The notes: a model not told the origin generated them from the letters alone. A stretch of 14,726 nt of DNA from an uncultured Fidelibacterota bacterium (GCA_937862595.1 CALMFL010000227.1:1-14726), one strand, 5' to 3'. Positions 6,941 to 14,561 are shown, counted from the first letter of the stretch. A program made the numbers and translations.

Positions 6941-7552
6941 ATGATCCATTTTCTGCACGGCCGGATCGAGATCAAAGAGCCAAACCGTGTGATACTGAAC
7001 ATCTCCAACGTCGGAATGGAATGCGCCATTTCGCTGCATACTTACGATAAACTGCCCTCCGAAGGTTCGGTCTGCCATCTGCTCACCTACCTGCATGTGC
7101 GCGAAGACGTCCTGCAATTGTACGGCTTTTCGGAAGAAAAGGAACGGAGCATGTTCCATAAACTGATCTCCCTGTCGGGCATCGGACCCAAACAGGCGAT
7201 CAACATCCTTTCCGGCATCCGTTACGACCGCCTGATGGAGTACATCCTCAAAGGCGACGTTGCATCGGTCAAACAGGCTCCCGGGGTCGGGGATAAAACC
7301 GCGCGGCGGATCATCCTCGAGCTGAAGGAAAAGATCTCCGATGACGAAGTGTCCGAGATCAGCGGCATCCCTGCGGATTCTCCCCTGTCCTCCAACATCA
7401 ACGACGCGATCCTCGCGCTGGAATCTCTCGGATACAAGAAATCCCAGGTTCAGGCACTGTTATCCAAGCATATCAAGCCCGGCGAAACGCTGGGGACCGA
7501 AGAGATCATCCGGCGTTTTTTAAGTTTTCAGAACAAATCACAGGCAACGTAA
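6941..7552 (+). CDS. ruvA: Holliday junction branch-migration subunit RuvA
   Basis: RuvA tetramers bind four-way junctions and load the RuvB motor. The 203-residue product shows the full three-domain layout. An N-terminal OB fold (about 1-62) starts MIHFLHGRIEIKEPN and includes the YLHVREDVLQLYGF strand. Two helix-hairpin-helix motifs follow, SLSGIGPKQAINILSG (77-92) and APGVGDKTARRIILELKEK (113-131). After an acidic linker comes domain III (about 152-196), DAILALESLGYKKSQVQALL, which contacts RuvB. AAGGAA precedes the ATG. The stop TAA overlaps the next gene's ATG by one base. ruvB is not adjacent, so its product must come from another locus. Confidence 0.97.
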   Translation: MIHFLHGRIEIKEPNRVILNISNVGMECAISLHTYDKLPSEGSVCHLLTYLHVREDVLQLYGFSEEKERSMFHKLISLSGIGPKQAINILSGIRYDRLMEYILKGDVASVKQAPGVGDKTARRIILELKEKISDDEVSEISGIPADSPLSSNINDAILALESLGYKKSQVQALLSKHIKPGETLGTEEIIRRFLSFQNKSQAT

Positions 7553-8124
7553 TGCTGAAAGACCTGTTAAAAGCGAACCGCAGCTTTAGGCGCTTCAAAC
7601 CCGGTCCGGCGCTCAGCCGCGAAGACCTGACCGACCTGGTCGACGCCGCGCGCCTGTCGCCTTCCGCCCGGAACGCGCAGCCCCTGAAATTCATCCTGAT
7701 CGACACCCCGGAAAGCTGCGCCAAAATTTTCCCGTTCTGCGCCTGGGCGGGCTACCTGAAGGAATGGAAAGGTCCCGCGGAAGCCGAACGTCCCACATCC
7801 TATATTATCCTTCTGGGCGATGATGCCGTCTCCCGGGACATCGACACCGATGCCGGGATCGCCTGCCAGAGCATCCTGCTCTCCGCGGTTGAAAAAGGAT
7901 TCGGCGGATGCATCCTGGGCTCCATTGACCGCCCGGCGATCCGTGATGTCTTTTCCATCGATGAGCGTTATACGATACGCTATGTGATCGCGCTGGGAAA
8001 ACCCTCGGAAACCGTGGTCCTCGACGACATTTCCCTCAACGGCATCCGTTACTACCGGGATGAACATGACGTACATCACGTCCCGAAACGCTCTGTTGAC
8101 GAATTGATCATTGAAATACTGTGA
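7552..8124 (+). CDS. Nitroreductase-family FMN oxidoreductase
   Basis: This 190-residue protein has the hallmarks of the nitroreductase family of FMN-dependent NAD(P)H oxidoreductases. These are the phosphate-binding RSFRRF (10-15), PSARNAQPLKF (37-47), the helix DTDAGIACQSILLSAVEKGFGG (98-119) with the typical gly-rich turn, and the C-terminal IALGKPSE (146-153). Members reduce quinones, nitro compounds or flavins, usually as homodimers in the cytosol; the substrate cannot be inferred. The ATG overlaps the ruvA stop (TAATG) and has no strong ribosome site of its own, so translation should depend on ruvA. The functional link to recombination genes is unclear; it may only be a passenger of the operon. 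No intrinsic terminator is evident after the stop. Confidence 0.88.
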   Translation: MLKDLLKANRSFRRFKPGPALSREDLTDLVDAARLSPSARNAQPLKFILIDTPESCAKIFPFCAWAGYLKEWKGPAEAERPTSYIILLGDDAVSRDIDTDAGIACQSILLSAVEKGFGGCILGSIDRPAIRDVFSIDERYTIRYVIALGKPSETVVLDDISLNGIRYYRDEHDVHHVPKRSVDELIIEIL

Positions 8125-8149
8125 TATTTGATTATTATCATTAATATTC

Positions 8150-8162
8150 TTCATACGATGAA
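8150..8162. repeat. Small palindrome just upstream of the aminotransferase promoter
   Basis: TTCAT-ACG-ATGAA is a perfect five-base-pair inverted repeat ending six bases before the -35 box at 8169. The position would suit an operator, but short palindromes are common in AT-rich DNA. Confidence 0.25.
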
Positions 8163-8168
8163 TTATTA

Positions 8169-8197
8169 TTGGCATATTCGTTAATATTTTATATAAT
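8169..8197 (+). promoter_or_regulatory. Near-consensus sigma70 promoter of the aminotransferase gene
   Basis: TTGGCA (8169-8174) and a perfect TATAAT (8192-8197) are separated by 17 bases, inside a 112-base AT-rich gap. Transcription would start near 8204, leaving a leader of about 30 bases with AAGGG (8225-8229) seven bases before the ATG. This is the best promoter in the window. Confidence 0.78.
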
Positions 8198-8236
8198 CGT
8201 TCGTGATATAAACAAACCATCATAAAGGGTAAAACC

Positions 8237-9316
8237 ATGCACAAGAAACTCTTCATTCCGGGTCCCGTCGACGTACGGCAGGACATCCTTGATGCTTTTG
8301 CCACCCCGATGATCGGGCACCGGGCAAAAGACGTCATGACGCTTCAGGAACGCATTTCCGATAATCTGCGGAAGGTATTTCATACCGAGAACGCCATCAT
8401 TCTGTCCACCTCTTCGGGAACGGGACTTATGGAAGGCGCGATCCGCTCCTTCACGGCAAAACGGGCCGTTGTCTTTTCCGTCGGCGCCTTCGGCAACCGC
8501 TGGGCGGAACTGGGCGAGACCAACGGCGTACCCGTTGACAAGGTCGAGGTCGAATGGGGCAATCCCACGCTTCCGGACGTCGTGGACGACTACCTTTCCA
8601 CCGGGAAGTATGATGTTTTTACCATTACGCACAATGAAACGTCCACCGGCATTATGAATCCCGTTGAAGCCATCGCGGACATGCGCAAAAAGTACCCCGA
8701 CGTTTTCTGGCTGGTCGATGCCGTTTCGTCCATGGGCGGCGTGAAGATCGACGTGGATAAGCTTGGCATCGACGTCTGCATCACCTCGACCCAGAAATGC
8801 CTTGGACTTCCTCCGGGAATGGCCTGCGCATCCGTGACGGAACGCGCCATCGACTATGCGAAAAAAGTCAAGAACCGCGGCTTCTATTTTGATTTCGTGA
8901 CGCTCTACAAATTCGTCAAGGACAAGCCCTATCAGTATCCGACGACCCCCAGCCTCCCCCATATGTTCGGACTGGACAAACAACTGGACTATATCCTGAA
9001 CGTCGAAGGACTCGAGAACCGTTATGCGCGGCACGCGGCCATGGCAAAAACCGCCCAAAAATGGGCCGTTGACAACGGTTTCGAACTTCTTGCCGGCGAG
9101 GGTTACCGTTCGAACACGGTCACAACGATCAAGAATACCCGGGGCATTGTCGTCGGGGATCTTGGCAAACGCGTCGGCGAAAAGGGCTACCTGCTCTCCA
9201 ACGGCTACGGCTCTTTAAAGGAAAAGACCTTCCGGATCGCCCATATGGCGGACCGGACGCCCGAAGAACTTCAGGCCTATCTTGACGTTCTGAGCGCCGA
9301 GCTTAAGACGCTTTAA
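8237..9316 (+). CDS. Class V PLP aminotransferase (alanine-/serine-glyoxylate or serine-pyruvate type)
   Basis: The 359-residue enzyme belongs to aminotransferase class V (fold type I). Seen are the N-terminal FIPGPVDVRQDIL (6-18), the cofactor-binding loop STSSGTGLMEGAIR (57-70), THNETSTG (131-138), D161 in DAVSSMGG that holds the pyridine nitrogen, and K187 in TSTQKCLGLPPG that forms the Schiff base with PLP. The closest architecture is the alanine-glyoxylate/serine-pyruvate/serine-glyoxylate group, which transfers amino groups among glycine, serine, alanine and their oxo acids in the cytosol. Archaeal aspartate aminotransferases share this fold, so the donor is not certain. The gene stands alone, with a strong promoter at 8169-8197 and a terminator at 9337-9362, consistent with steady housekeeping expression in one-carbon or glycine/serine metabolism. 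Confidence 0.9.
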   Translation: MHKKLFIPGPVDVRQDILDAFATPMIGHRAKDVMTLQERISDNLRKVFHTENAIILSTSSGTGLMEGAIRSFTAKRAVVFSVGAFGNRWAELGETNGVPVDKVEVEWGNPTLPDVVDDYLSTGKYDVFTITHNETSTGIMNPVEAIADMRKKYPDVFWLVDAVSSMGGVKIDVDKLGIDVCITSTQKCLGLPPGMACASVTERAIDYAKKVKNRGFYFDFVTLYKFVKDKPYQYPTTPSLPHMFGLDKQLDYILNVEGLENRYARHAAMAKTAQKWAVDNGFELLAGEGYRSNTVTTIKNTRGIVVGDLGKRVGEKGYLLSNGYGSLKEKTFRIAHMADRTPEELQAYLDVLSAELKTL

Positions 9317-9336
9317 AAACGTAATTCTAAGGTAAA

Positions 9337-9362
9337 AAAAAGCCCGTTCTTACGGGCTTTTT
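9337..9362. terminator. Bidirectional terminator between convergent transcripts
   Basis: AAAAAGCCCGT (9337-9347) pairs with ACGGGCTTTTT (9352-9362) around a four-base TCTT loop. A T tail lies on both strands (further A's extend to 9334). It should stop the aminotransferase transcript rightward and the NuoE/NuoF/fusion operon leftward, whose last stop codon is at 9378-9380. Confidence 0.93.
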
Positions 9363-9377
9363 CTATTATTATTTCTT

Positions 9378-10541
9378 TTAGTCCAAGCGGATCTTTTCAC
9401 CGGTATCCGTGATCACAGTGCCCTCTATCCTGAAGGGACGCAGGGGCAATCTGATCACATGTTCCGCAGAGACGCGTTCCGGAACGGGACCGAAAACGAT
9501 CACATGTTCCGCTTTCAGTTCGTCCACATGCGGGATTTTGTGGGTTAGGAATCCGCGCGTATTCAGATGGTCCGAATTTACCCAGACCTTAACGTTTTTC
9601 ATGCCGCCGATCTTTTTCCGGATAGCATCCCGGGTTGCTCGTGAACAGGATTCACGATGATAGATAAATACCGTATTCCCTTGTATGTCATGGGTTTGCA
9701 ATTCTTTAACCGAAGCAGGGAGCAGGTCAGCAAAACGGTTGTAAGGGTCGCCCGGATCATCGATGACGATCAGTCTTGCCCCTTTCAACTGCGCCAAACG
9801 TGCGCGGGCTTTTAACACCTGGTTGTTCTTACCCGCAAGCACAAGGGTATCGGCACGACCGATATCCGCCATATCCGCATGGCGCCCGGGGAACTCGTCC
9901 CAGGGATCCGGCACGACCTCGGTGCTGACGCAGTCCAGATGATGTTCACGGGCAAATGCCAGAGCCGCGTCGATCATATCGTTGCTCATCTTCGGAGAAA
10001 GATGCATCACGGTATTTTGCGGGATCGTAAGGTCTTCGGCATGTTCCGCGGTATAATTCATATCCGTATTCTGCCAGGCGAAACGCCCCCGGTAGCACAG
10101 GTCCGTCCCGTTGTAATCATTTTCCTCTCCGGGAAGCACCTGAAGCAGCGTATCGCCCGCATAACGGGTAGTCACATGGCAGGCAAGGCCGCATTCCGTA
10201 CAGCGCGTTCCGTGTTCGGCGGCATAGCCCGGATTCGGCTTGTAATGTTTTGTTTTGGGCAATAATGCCCCGGTGGGACAAACGTCGATGCATTTCCCGC
10301 AGGTCGTGCAGGCGGTGTCTTCCAGTTTGCCGCCGAAATCCGGTCCCACAAGGGTGCTGAAACCGCGATAGATGTAGCCCAGGACCGCCGGCCCCTGTAT
10401 CTCGGCACACACCCGTATGCAGCGCCCGCAGTTAATGCATTTGTTCGGATCCCGTTCAATGAAGGGATGCGTATCGTCGATCGGGTGCTTTCCGATCTCC
10501 CCGGAAAAACGGTCCTGATCGGCCTGATATTCGGTGGAGTA
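9378..10541 (-). CDS. C-terminal NuoG-like iron-sulfur part of the interrupted StnA-like protein
   Basis: This 387-codon stretch continues, in the same frame, the 588-residue protein upstream, separated only by the TAA at 10542-10544. From the first codon after that stop it begins YSTEYQADQDRFSGEI, the expected continuation of the family sequence. It then carries two ferredoxin-type [4Fe-4S] motifs (C35-INC-GRC-IRVC45 and C78-TTC-GKC-IDVC88), like the NuoG/hydrogenase N-domain. A third, molybdopterin-oxidoreductase-like cluster motif follows (C114, C117, C121, C149 in the CTECGLAC to LCYRGRF region). The remaining ~235 residues resemble a NuoG-type domain with no sign of molybdenum cofactor use. 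No ATG, GTG or TTG occurs in the first 43 codons. The first candidate, GTG 10412-10410, would remove three cysteines of the first cluster, so independent translation is unlikely to yield a working product. It is probably the stranded half of one gene, or intact if the stop is a sequence error. Confidence 0.82.
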   Translation of the reverse strand, partial: YSTEYQADQDRFSGEIGKHPIDDTHPFIERDPNKCINCGRCIRVCAEIQGPAVLGYIYRGFSTLVGPDFGGKLEDTACTTCGKCIDVCPTGALLPKTKHYKPNPGYAAEHGTRCTECGLACHVTTRYAGDTLLQVLPGEENDYNGTDLCYRGRFAWQNTDMNYTAEHAEDLTIPQNTVMHLSPKMSNDMIDAALAFAREHHLDCVSTEVVPDPWDEFPGRHADMADIGRADTLVLAGKNNQVLKARARLAQLKGARLIVIDDPGDPYNRFADLLPASVKELQTHDIQGNTVFIYHRESCSRATRDAIRKKIGGMKNVKVWVNSDHLNTRGFLTHKIPHVDELKAEHVIVFGPVPERVSAEHVIRLPLRPFRIEGTVITDTGEKIRLD

Positions 10542-12308
10542 TTACCGCAGAAAGCAGGAAGTGTTCACCTGGCACCCGCATTCCAGGCAGCGCGCCGCCT
10601 CTTCCTGCGCCCGGTCCCGGTGAAATATCTTTTCCACCTCTTCCGAATTATTCTTCCGTTCCGCCGCAAGCAGTTCTTCGGCCTTCAGACGGACAGCCTT
10701 TTGAATATGCGCAAATTCGGCGGGATCCATGTCGCGGGTCTTGTCCGCCTTTCTGGAGTTGAAAAGGGGCTTCGTCTCCATGATCTCCCCGCGCAGAAAA
10801 CGGTCGATGGACCTGGCGGCGATCTTTCCGTCCGCGACGGCTTCAATGGCGGTCGCGGGACCCACTCTGAAATCACCGCCGGCAAAGACATTCCCGTTCC
10901 AGTGCATGGTCACTTCGTCGGACAGCGCCGTATCGCGTGTTGAGAGAAGGAGCTCGTTCCCGATATCGTTCCGTTTGTCGCCATGCCACGACACATCGAT
11001 CGTTTGGGAGATCGCGGCGATGATCGTATCGAATGGTTCCTGATACGTCTCCCCCGTCGCCTCCGGACGCCGGCGGCCGCTTTCATCCGGTTCGCCGAGC
11101 TTCATTTTTTCAATGACGACCGTATCGAGATGCCCGTTCTTCCCGCGCATTTCAACGGGGTTGACCAGGAATTCAAGTTTTACGCCCTCTTTTTCCGCCG
11201 CCTCGACCTCATAGGTCTCTGCGGGCATTTCATTCCGGGTCCGGCGGTAAAGCAAGGTCACGTCCGCCCCGGTCCGCAGTGCGGTCCTTGCGCAGTCGAT
11301 CGCCACATCTCCGGCGCCCACGATGGCAACTTTCCTGCCGATGTCGGGAGCTTCGTCCAGGGCGACGGCCCGCAGATAATCAACGCCAAGCAAACAACCC
11401 TCGATATCGGCATTCCTGGCTCGCATGGGTGAGGGCAATTGCGCACCGATACCCACGAACACGGCATCATAGTCTTTGGAAAGATCTTTTAAAAAGACAT
11501 CCTTCCCCATTTTCGTATTGTAAATAATATTCATACCGTTCCTGCACATGATCTCAATTTCGCGATCAAGCACACGCTTCGGCAGGCGGTATTCCGGGAT
11601 CCCATAGCGCAGCCATCCCCCGGCCTGCGGCGCCGATTCGAAAATATCGACCTCATGCCCCTCGCTGCTCAGAAAATAGCCGCAGGTCAGTCCGGCAGGT
11701 CCCGCGCCGATGATCGCAATGCGCTTCCCGGTATCCGCTTTACGTTCCTGCAGGTAATATTCGTCCGTTTCAAGTTCAAGATCCGCAGCGCAACGCTTCA
11801 GTTGCCGGATGGCGACGGGATCGTCAACCAGCATGCGGCGGCATTCCTTTTCACAGAAGGCGGGACAGATCCGGCCCACCGACATGGGCAGGGGAAGATC
11901 CCGTTTGATGACCTCCACCGCTTCGCGGTATTGGCCGTTCGCGATCAGGGAAACATAGGTCTGGATATCCACATGGTCCGGACAGGCGATCTTGCAGGGA
12001 GCGTCGCAATCCGCATAATGGTTGGATAAAAGAAGTTCAAGGGCGGTCCTTCGGGCCTTATGAACGTCCGGGGAATCGGTGATGACCGACATGCCCTCGC
12101 GGACCTTGGTCCCGCAGGAGGTGACAAAGCCCTTGACGCCTTCCACTTTGACCGAGCACACCCAGCAGGAACCGTAGGCATTTAGCTCGGGAACATTGCA
12201 AAGCGTAGGGATGGAAATGCCGTGATCGCGGGCGACCTCCAGAATGGTCCGGTCCGCAGGGCAGGAAATTTCTTTATTGTTCAGCTTGATCTTGATCATC
12301 GTGTCCAT
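10542..12308 (-). CDS. StnA-like fusion protein, N-terminal part: [2Fe-2S] ferredoxin plus GltD/NfnB-like FAD-NADPH domain
   Basis: The 588 residues before the stop contain three modules. First is a NuoG-type [2Fe-2S] domain (C37, C48, C51, C65). Second is the [4Fe-4S] domain of dihydropyrimidine dehydrogenase/GltD (C101, C105, C109, C148, C152, C156). Third is a two-dinucleotide-binding flavoprotein: FAD site GAGPAG (201-206) and NADPH site GAGDVA (331-336) followed by R355-R356, the usual mark of NADPH preference. The end, CLECGCQVNTSCFLR, runs straight into a TAA where relatives continue with K-Y-A/S-x-E-Y. Following NuoE- and NuoF-like genes, this matches subunit A of the Sporomusa-type transhydrogenase, which couples NADPH to NADH and ferredoxin. 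The start is ATG 12308, 12 bases after the NuoF-like stop. ATG at 12299 (MIKIKLNNKEI) matches homologues equally well, and neither has a strong ribosome site. A glutamate synthase small subunit alone is excluded by the NuoG modules. Confidence 0.9.
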   Translation of the reverse strand: MDTMIKIKLNNKEISCPADRTILEVARDHGISIPTLCNVPELNAYGSCWVCSVKVEGVKGFVTSCGTKVREGMSVITDSPDVHKARRTALELLLSNHYADCDAPCKIACPDHVDIQTYVSLIANGQYREAVEVIKRDLPLPMSVGRICPAFCEKECRRMLVDDPVAIRQLKRCAADLELETDEYYLQERKADTGKRIAIIGAGPAGLTCGYFLSSEGHEVDIFESAPQAGGWLRYGIPEYRLPKRVLDREIEIMCRNGMNIIYNTKMGKDVFLKDLSKDYDAVFVGIGAQLPSPMRARNADIEGCLLGVDYLRAVALDEAPDIGRKVAIVGAGDVAIDCARTALRTGADVTLLYRRTRNEMPAETYEVEAAEKEGVKLEFLVNPVEMRGKNGHLDTVVIEKMKLGEPDESGRRRPEATGETYQEPFDTIIAAISQTIDVSWHGDKRNDIGNELLLSTRDTALSDEVTMHWNGNVFAGGDFRVGPATAIEAVADGKIAARSIDRFLRGEIMETKPLFNSRKADKTRDMDPAEFAHIQKAVRLKAEELLAAERKNNSEEVEKIFHRDRAQEEAARCLECGCQVNTSCFLR

Positions 12309-12320
12309 CGTGTTCCATCA

Positions 12321-14072
12321 TCAGCTGCGGATCACCGCATTAAATTTGCACACCGTAAAGCAGGCGCCGCAGGAAATGCAGATGTCCTGATCGATCGCAT
12401 GCGGTTTTTTCGGGGAACCCGCAATGGCGTCGACGGGACAGTTCCGGGCGCAGAGCGTACAGCCCGTGCAGGCGGCCGGATCGATCTCAAAATGCACCAG
12501 GGCTTTGCAAACGCCCGCCGGACAGCGTTTTTCTTCAATATGCGCAATGTATTCGTCCCGGAAATACCGCAGGGTGGACAGCACCGGGTTCGGCGCCGTT
12601 TTCCCGAGTCCGCAGAGCGAACTTGCGATGATCTGTTCGGAGAGTTCCTCCAGTTTGCCGATGTCTTCCGGAACGCCTTTCCCTTCCTGAATGCGCCGCA
12701 GGATCTCAAGCATGCGGAGCGTGCCGATGCGGCAGAAGGTGCACTTTCCGCAGGACTCCTTTTGAATGAATTCCAGGAAAAATGCGGCAATATTGATCAT
12801 GCACGCCGTATCGTCCATCACGACCATGCCGCCCGAACCCATGATGGCCCCGGTTTGAACGATGGACTCGTAATCAACGGGCGTGTCCAGCAGAGATGCG
12901 GGGATACAGCCGCCGGAAGGGCCGCCGAGTTGAACCGCCTTCAGGGGACGGTCGTCGATGATGCCGCCGCCGATCTCAAAAATGATCTGCCGGAGGGTCA
13001 TCCCCATCGGGACTTCCACCATGCCGGTATGCTTCACTTTTCCGGCCAGGGCAAAGACCTTGGTACCCTTGCTTTTTTCTGTTCCGTAAGCGGCGTAAGC
13101 CTCTGCGCCGTGCAGGAGGATCCAGGGAACGGCCGCGTAGGTCTCCACATTATTGTTGTTCGTCGGCTTGCCCCAGAGCCCGGATTCCGCCGGATAGGGC
13201 GGCCGCAGGCGCGGCATGCCGCGCTTTCCTTCGATGGAAGCGATCAGGGCGGTCTCTTCGCCGCAGACGAACGCGCCGGCGCCCTCTTTGATCCTGATAT
13301 GCAGGGAAAAACCGCTTTTAAAGATATTGTCTCCGAGGAATCCGCCTTTTTCGGCGTCTGCGATGGCTTTCCTGAGACGTTTGATCGCCAGGGGATATTC
13401 CGCCCGGCAGTAAACGTATCCTTCGTCGGCGCCGACGGCATAGGCGCAGATCGCCATGCCTTCGAGCACCGTATGCGGATCGCTTTCCAGAACATTGCGG
13501 TCCATGAACGCGCCGGGGTCGCCCTCATCGGCATTGCAAATAATATATTTTTTATCGCTTACGGCATCTTTCGCCAGCTGCCACTTCAGGCCGGTCGGAA
13601 AACCGGCGCCCCCGCGGCCGCGCAGTCCGGAATTCCTGATCGTATCGATCACCTCCTGCGGGCTCATGGCCGTACAGGCCTTTTTAAGGGCTCCATAGCC
13701 GTCATCATTGAGGTAATCCCGGAGATCTTCGGGATCGATACGGCCGGCATGGCGGGTGACGATCCGCACCTGAGCGGCCAATTGCGCATTTGCCGGGGCA
13801 TCGCCGTCGGAAGCCAGCATCAGTTTGGAGACAGGCGGTTTCTGTTCCGCGATGCCGGGGATATCCCGGAGCGTGATATTGCCGTAAACCTTGCTTTCCT
13901 TATATTCATCGACCAGTTCGATCATCGGCTCCGCATAGCAGAACCCCAGGCAGGCGGTTTTTTCCAGCTTCACGGTATCCGGCAGGCTCTTTTCCAGTGC
14001 GCGGTAGATCTCCTCCGCGCCTGCCGCCAGTCCGCAGCTGGCCATTCCGACTTTTATTGTTTTGATTGCCAT
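12321..14072 (-). CDS. NuoF/HydB-like NADH-binding flavoprotein subunit (StnB-type)
   Basis: This 583-residue soluble subunit oxidises or reduces NAD(H) and passes electrons through FMN and iron-sulfur clusters. In order it has a thioredoxin-like ferredoxin domain (C13 in ASCGLAAGA; C41 and C45 in TACLGFCYAEP), the NADH site GRGGAGFPTG (152-161), FMN-binding NADEGDPGAF (180-189) and ESDPHTVLEGM. Next come the [4Fe-4S] ligands C441, C444 and C447 in ESCGKCTFC with C487, and two C-terminal ferredoxin motifs (C535/538/541/545 and C565/568/571/575). The N- and C-terminal extensions are absent from classic complex I NuoF. They are typical of HydB/HndC of electron-bifurcating hydrogenases and of StnB. 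Start choice: ATG 14072 follows the NuoE-like stop by one base and begins MAIKTIKVG. A further ATG at 14102 only adds ten residues read out of frame through the NuoE-like gene. No H-cluster hydrogenase gene follows. Confidence 0.96.
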   Translation of the reverse strand: MAIKTIKVGMASCGLAAGAEEIYRALEKSLPDTVKLEKTACLGFCYAEPMIELVDEYKESKVYGNITLRDIPGIAEQKPPVSKLMLASDGDAPANAQLAAQVRIVTRHAGRIDPEDLRDYLNDDGYGALKKACTAMSPQEVIDTIRNSGLRGRGGAGFPTGLKWQLAKDAVSDKKYIICNADEGDPGAFMDRNVLESDPHTVLEGMAICAYAVGADEGYVYCRAEYPLAIKRLRKAIADAEKGGFLGDNIFKSGFSLHIRIKEGAGAFVCGEETALIASIEGKRGMPRLRPPYPAESGLWGKPTNNNNVETYAAVPWILLHGAEAYAAYGTEKSKGTKVFALAGKVKHTGMVEVPMGMTLRQIIFEIGGGIIDDRPLKAVQLGGPSGGCIPASLLDTPVDYESIVQTGAIMGSGGMVVMDDTACMINIAAFFLEFIQKESCGKCTFCRIGTLRMLEILRRIQEGKGVPEDIGKLEELSEQIIASSLCGLGKTAPNPVLSTLRYFRDEYIAHIEEKRCPAGVCKALVHFEIDPAACTGCTLCARNCPVDAIAGSPKKPHAIDQDICISCGACFTVCKFNAVIRS

Positions 14073-14073
14073 A

Positions 14074-14526
14074 TTAGGTGTAACTGTCCAGGATCCCGGC
14101 AAGTTTGCCGATCGTGAGCTTTCCGTAGGTCGTCTCGTCGATCATGATCACCGGAGCCAGGCTGCAGCAGCCCAGGCAGGCGACCTCCAGGAGCGTGAAA
14201 CGTCCGTCTTCCGTGGTGTTCTCATTCTCCGGGAGCGATAAACGGGTCCGTATCGCAGCGGCGAGCGTATCCGCCCCCGAGACGTGGCAGGCGGTCCCCT
14301 TGCAGGTCCGGATCGTATGCCGGCCCTGAGGTTTCAGGCGGAACATGGAATAGAAGGTCGCAATGCCGTACAGTTCGGCGGAAGGGATGCCGGTCATTTC
14401 GGAAATATAGCGGATGGAATCGTTGGAAATATAGCCTTCTATTTCCTGAACTTCCTGTAAGATCGGGATCGCGGAACCTTTCATTCCTTCGTATTTTTTG
14501 ATCACATCGAGTATATTGTTTTTCAT
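14074..14526 (-). CDS. NuoE/HydC-like [2Fe-2S] thioredoxin-fold subunit (StnC-type)
   Basis: The 150-residue protein has the NuoE layout: an N-terminal helical bundle (ILDVIKKYEGMKGSAIPILQ to ELYGIATFYSMF), then a thioredoxin-like domain holding one [2Fe-2S] cluster through C75, C80 (RTCKGTACHVSG) and C117, C121 (ACLGCCSLAP). In NuoEF-type modules it docks on the flavoprotein next to the FMN; here its partner is the next gene, one base away. The start ATG 14526 gives the usual family N-terminus but has no Shine-Dalgarno site close to it. An AAGGAG lies 45 bases upstream in front of a possible leader frame that overlaps this ATG, so translation may be coupled. It is the first gene of the minus-strand operon. 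The same family occurs in bifurcating hydrogenases and formate dehydrogenases; the third gene of the operon points to a transhydrogenase. Confidence 0.95.
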   Translation of the reverse strand: MKNNILDVIKKYEGMKGSAIPILQEVQEIEGYISNDSIRYISEMTGIPSAELYGIATFYSMFRLKPQGRHTIRTCKGTACHVSGADTLAAAIRTRLSLPENENTTEDGRFTLLEVACLGCCSLAPVIMIDETTYGKLTIGKLAGILDSYT

Positions 14527-14561
14527 CGCGATAAATTTAAAGAAAGGGCCGGAAGTTTCAA
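14523..14561 (-). CDS. Possible 12-residue leader peptide overlapping the NuoE-like start
   Basis: On the minus strand AAGGAG (14576-14571) stands nine bases before TTG 14561, which opens a 12-codon frame (MKLPALSLNLSR). Its TGA overlaps the NuoE-like ATG as ATGA. The arrangement is that of a translationally coupled leader. It would explain why the only good ribosome site lies so far from the NuoE-like ATG. No amino-acid bias typical of attenuators is seen. It may be chance. Confidence 0.3.
   Translation of the reverse strand: MKLPALSLNLSR

Noticed and set aside
7567..9058. Long minus-strand frames opposite the nitroreductase and aminotransferase genes
   Set aside because: They are shadows of genes with clear catalytic motifs and have no recognisable domains or ribosome sites.
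10542..10544. Selenocysteine or general stop-codon reassignment at the StnA-like break
   Set aside because: The codon is TAA, not TGA, and TAA ends several intact genes in the same window.
14073..14102. An earlier ATG for the NuoF-like gene at 14102
   Set aside because: The ten extra residues are only the NuoE-like coding sequence read in another frame; ATG 14072, one base after the stop, begins at the family's usual N-terminus.
12222..14117. A 631-codon open frame on the + strand opposite the NuoF-like gene
   Set aside because: It lies antisense to a gene with unmistakable NuoF motifs, its translation shows no family pattern, and long antisense frames are expected in GC-rich codon usage.
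9378..14526. Complex I (nuo) operon
   Set aside because: No membrane subunits or quinone-module genes are present, the NuoF-like protein has extra ferredoxin domains, and the third protein contains a GltD/NfnB-type flavoprotein.
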